Part shown: positions 5,019 to 5,046 of the stretch, in pieces | Layout of the letters: each line of letters starts with the position of its first letter | Position numbering within the stretch: the first letter of the stretch is position 1 | Source of the DNA: Bacteroidales bacterium | Lineage (GTDB): Bacteria; Bacteroidota; Bacteroidia; Bacteroidales; P3 | Reading direction: 5' to 3' | DNA length: 5,046 bases | Assembly (NCBI GenBank): GCA_017507285.1 | Contig: JAFWBF010000200.1 | Span: 1 to 5,046, forward strand | The notes under the pieces: generated by a model | The model's database searches: none | Seen by the model: the letters and a program-made list of their open reading frames with translations, nothing else | What the model was told of the DNA's origin: nothing | Program-made: the position numbers and the translations under genes

Positions 5019-5039
5019 TGAGCAGTGAGCAATGAGTAG
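5019..5039 (+). repeat. Three tandem degenerate heptamers after the BspA-like gene
   Basis: Directly after the stop codon come TGAGCAG, TGAGCAA and TGAGTAG, three contiguous copies of TGAGYAR. The preceding seven bases (TAGATAG, including the stop codon) look like a weaker fourth unit. The array may continue past the window edge at 5046. Short tandem heptamers are a known class of intergenic repeat in some bacteria such as cyanobacteria; whether this belongs to a dispersed family cannot be seen from one copy. Confidence 0.5.
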
Positions 5040-5046
5040 GGCGGTA

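Noticed and set aside
1..5046. Misassembly as the cause of the composition steps
   Set aside because: Both steps occur within uninterrupted reading frames that keep protein family structure (in the BspA-like gene, cap then sorting domain), so a natural mosaic is more likely, though read mapping would be needed to exclude it.

Overview
The window looks like the chromosome of a Bacteroidetes (probably Bacteroidales) bacterium of moderate to low GC. The evidence is an ECF-type sigma factor followed by small envelope genes, two lipoproteins with an acidic K-D-(D/E) stretch right after the lipobox cysteine, A-rich rather than Shine-Dalgarno-type gene starts for most genes, and a BspA-like leucine-rich-repeat surface protein ending in what looks like a type IX secretion (T9SS) sorting domain. 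The genus cannot be fixed from the sequence alone. All recognisable genes are on the plus strand. No RNA gene, CRISPR array, insertion sequence or transposase is visible.

Layout. Bases 1-2241 hold a tight four-gene cluster: the 3' part of an ECF sigma factor (cut by the left edge), an overlapping single-pass membrane protein that is the likely anti-sigma factor, a small secreted protein of unknown function, and a lipoprotein. Gaps are -23, 51 and 12 nt, with no terminator between genes, so this is probably one operon for an envelope-sensing regulatory system. Bases 2242-2608 are an A-rich gap with no convincing gene, but with a promoter-like element near its right end. A second lipoprotein follows at 2615-3151 and is closed by a strong hairpin terminator. 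Only about 22 nt after that terminator, behind an unusually good Shine-Dalgarno sequence, begins the 598-residue BspA-like protein (3222-5018). Three degenerate heptamer repeats follow its stop codon up to the window edge.

How the genes may work together (inference): the sigma/anti-sigma pair would respond to a signal at the envelope, and the secreted protein and lipoprotein in the same operon could be sensor partners or targets. The second lipoprotein and the BspA-like adhesin are separate units whose link to the sigma factor is only proximity.

The most notable unexplained signals are: two abrupt base-composition steps inside single genes (near 1440 in the secreted protein and near 4715 in the BspA-like gene, the latter just ahead of the sorting domain); a cluster of a perfect 18-bp palindrome plus two mutually exclusive hairpins inside the first lipoprotein gene (1851-1905); and the terminator/Shine-Dalgarno arrangement in front of the BspA-like gene, which looks like a leader attenuator or a promoter hidden in a terminator.
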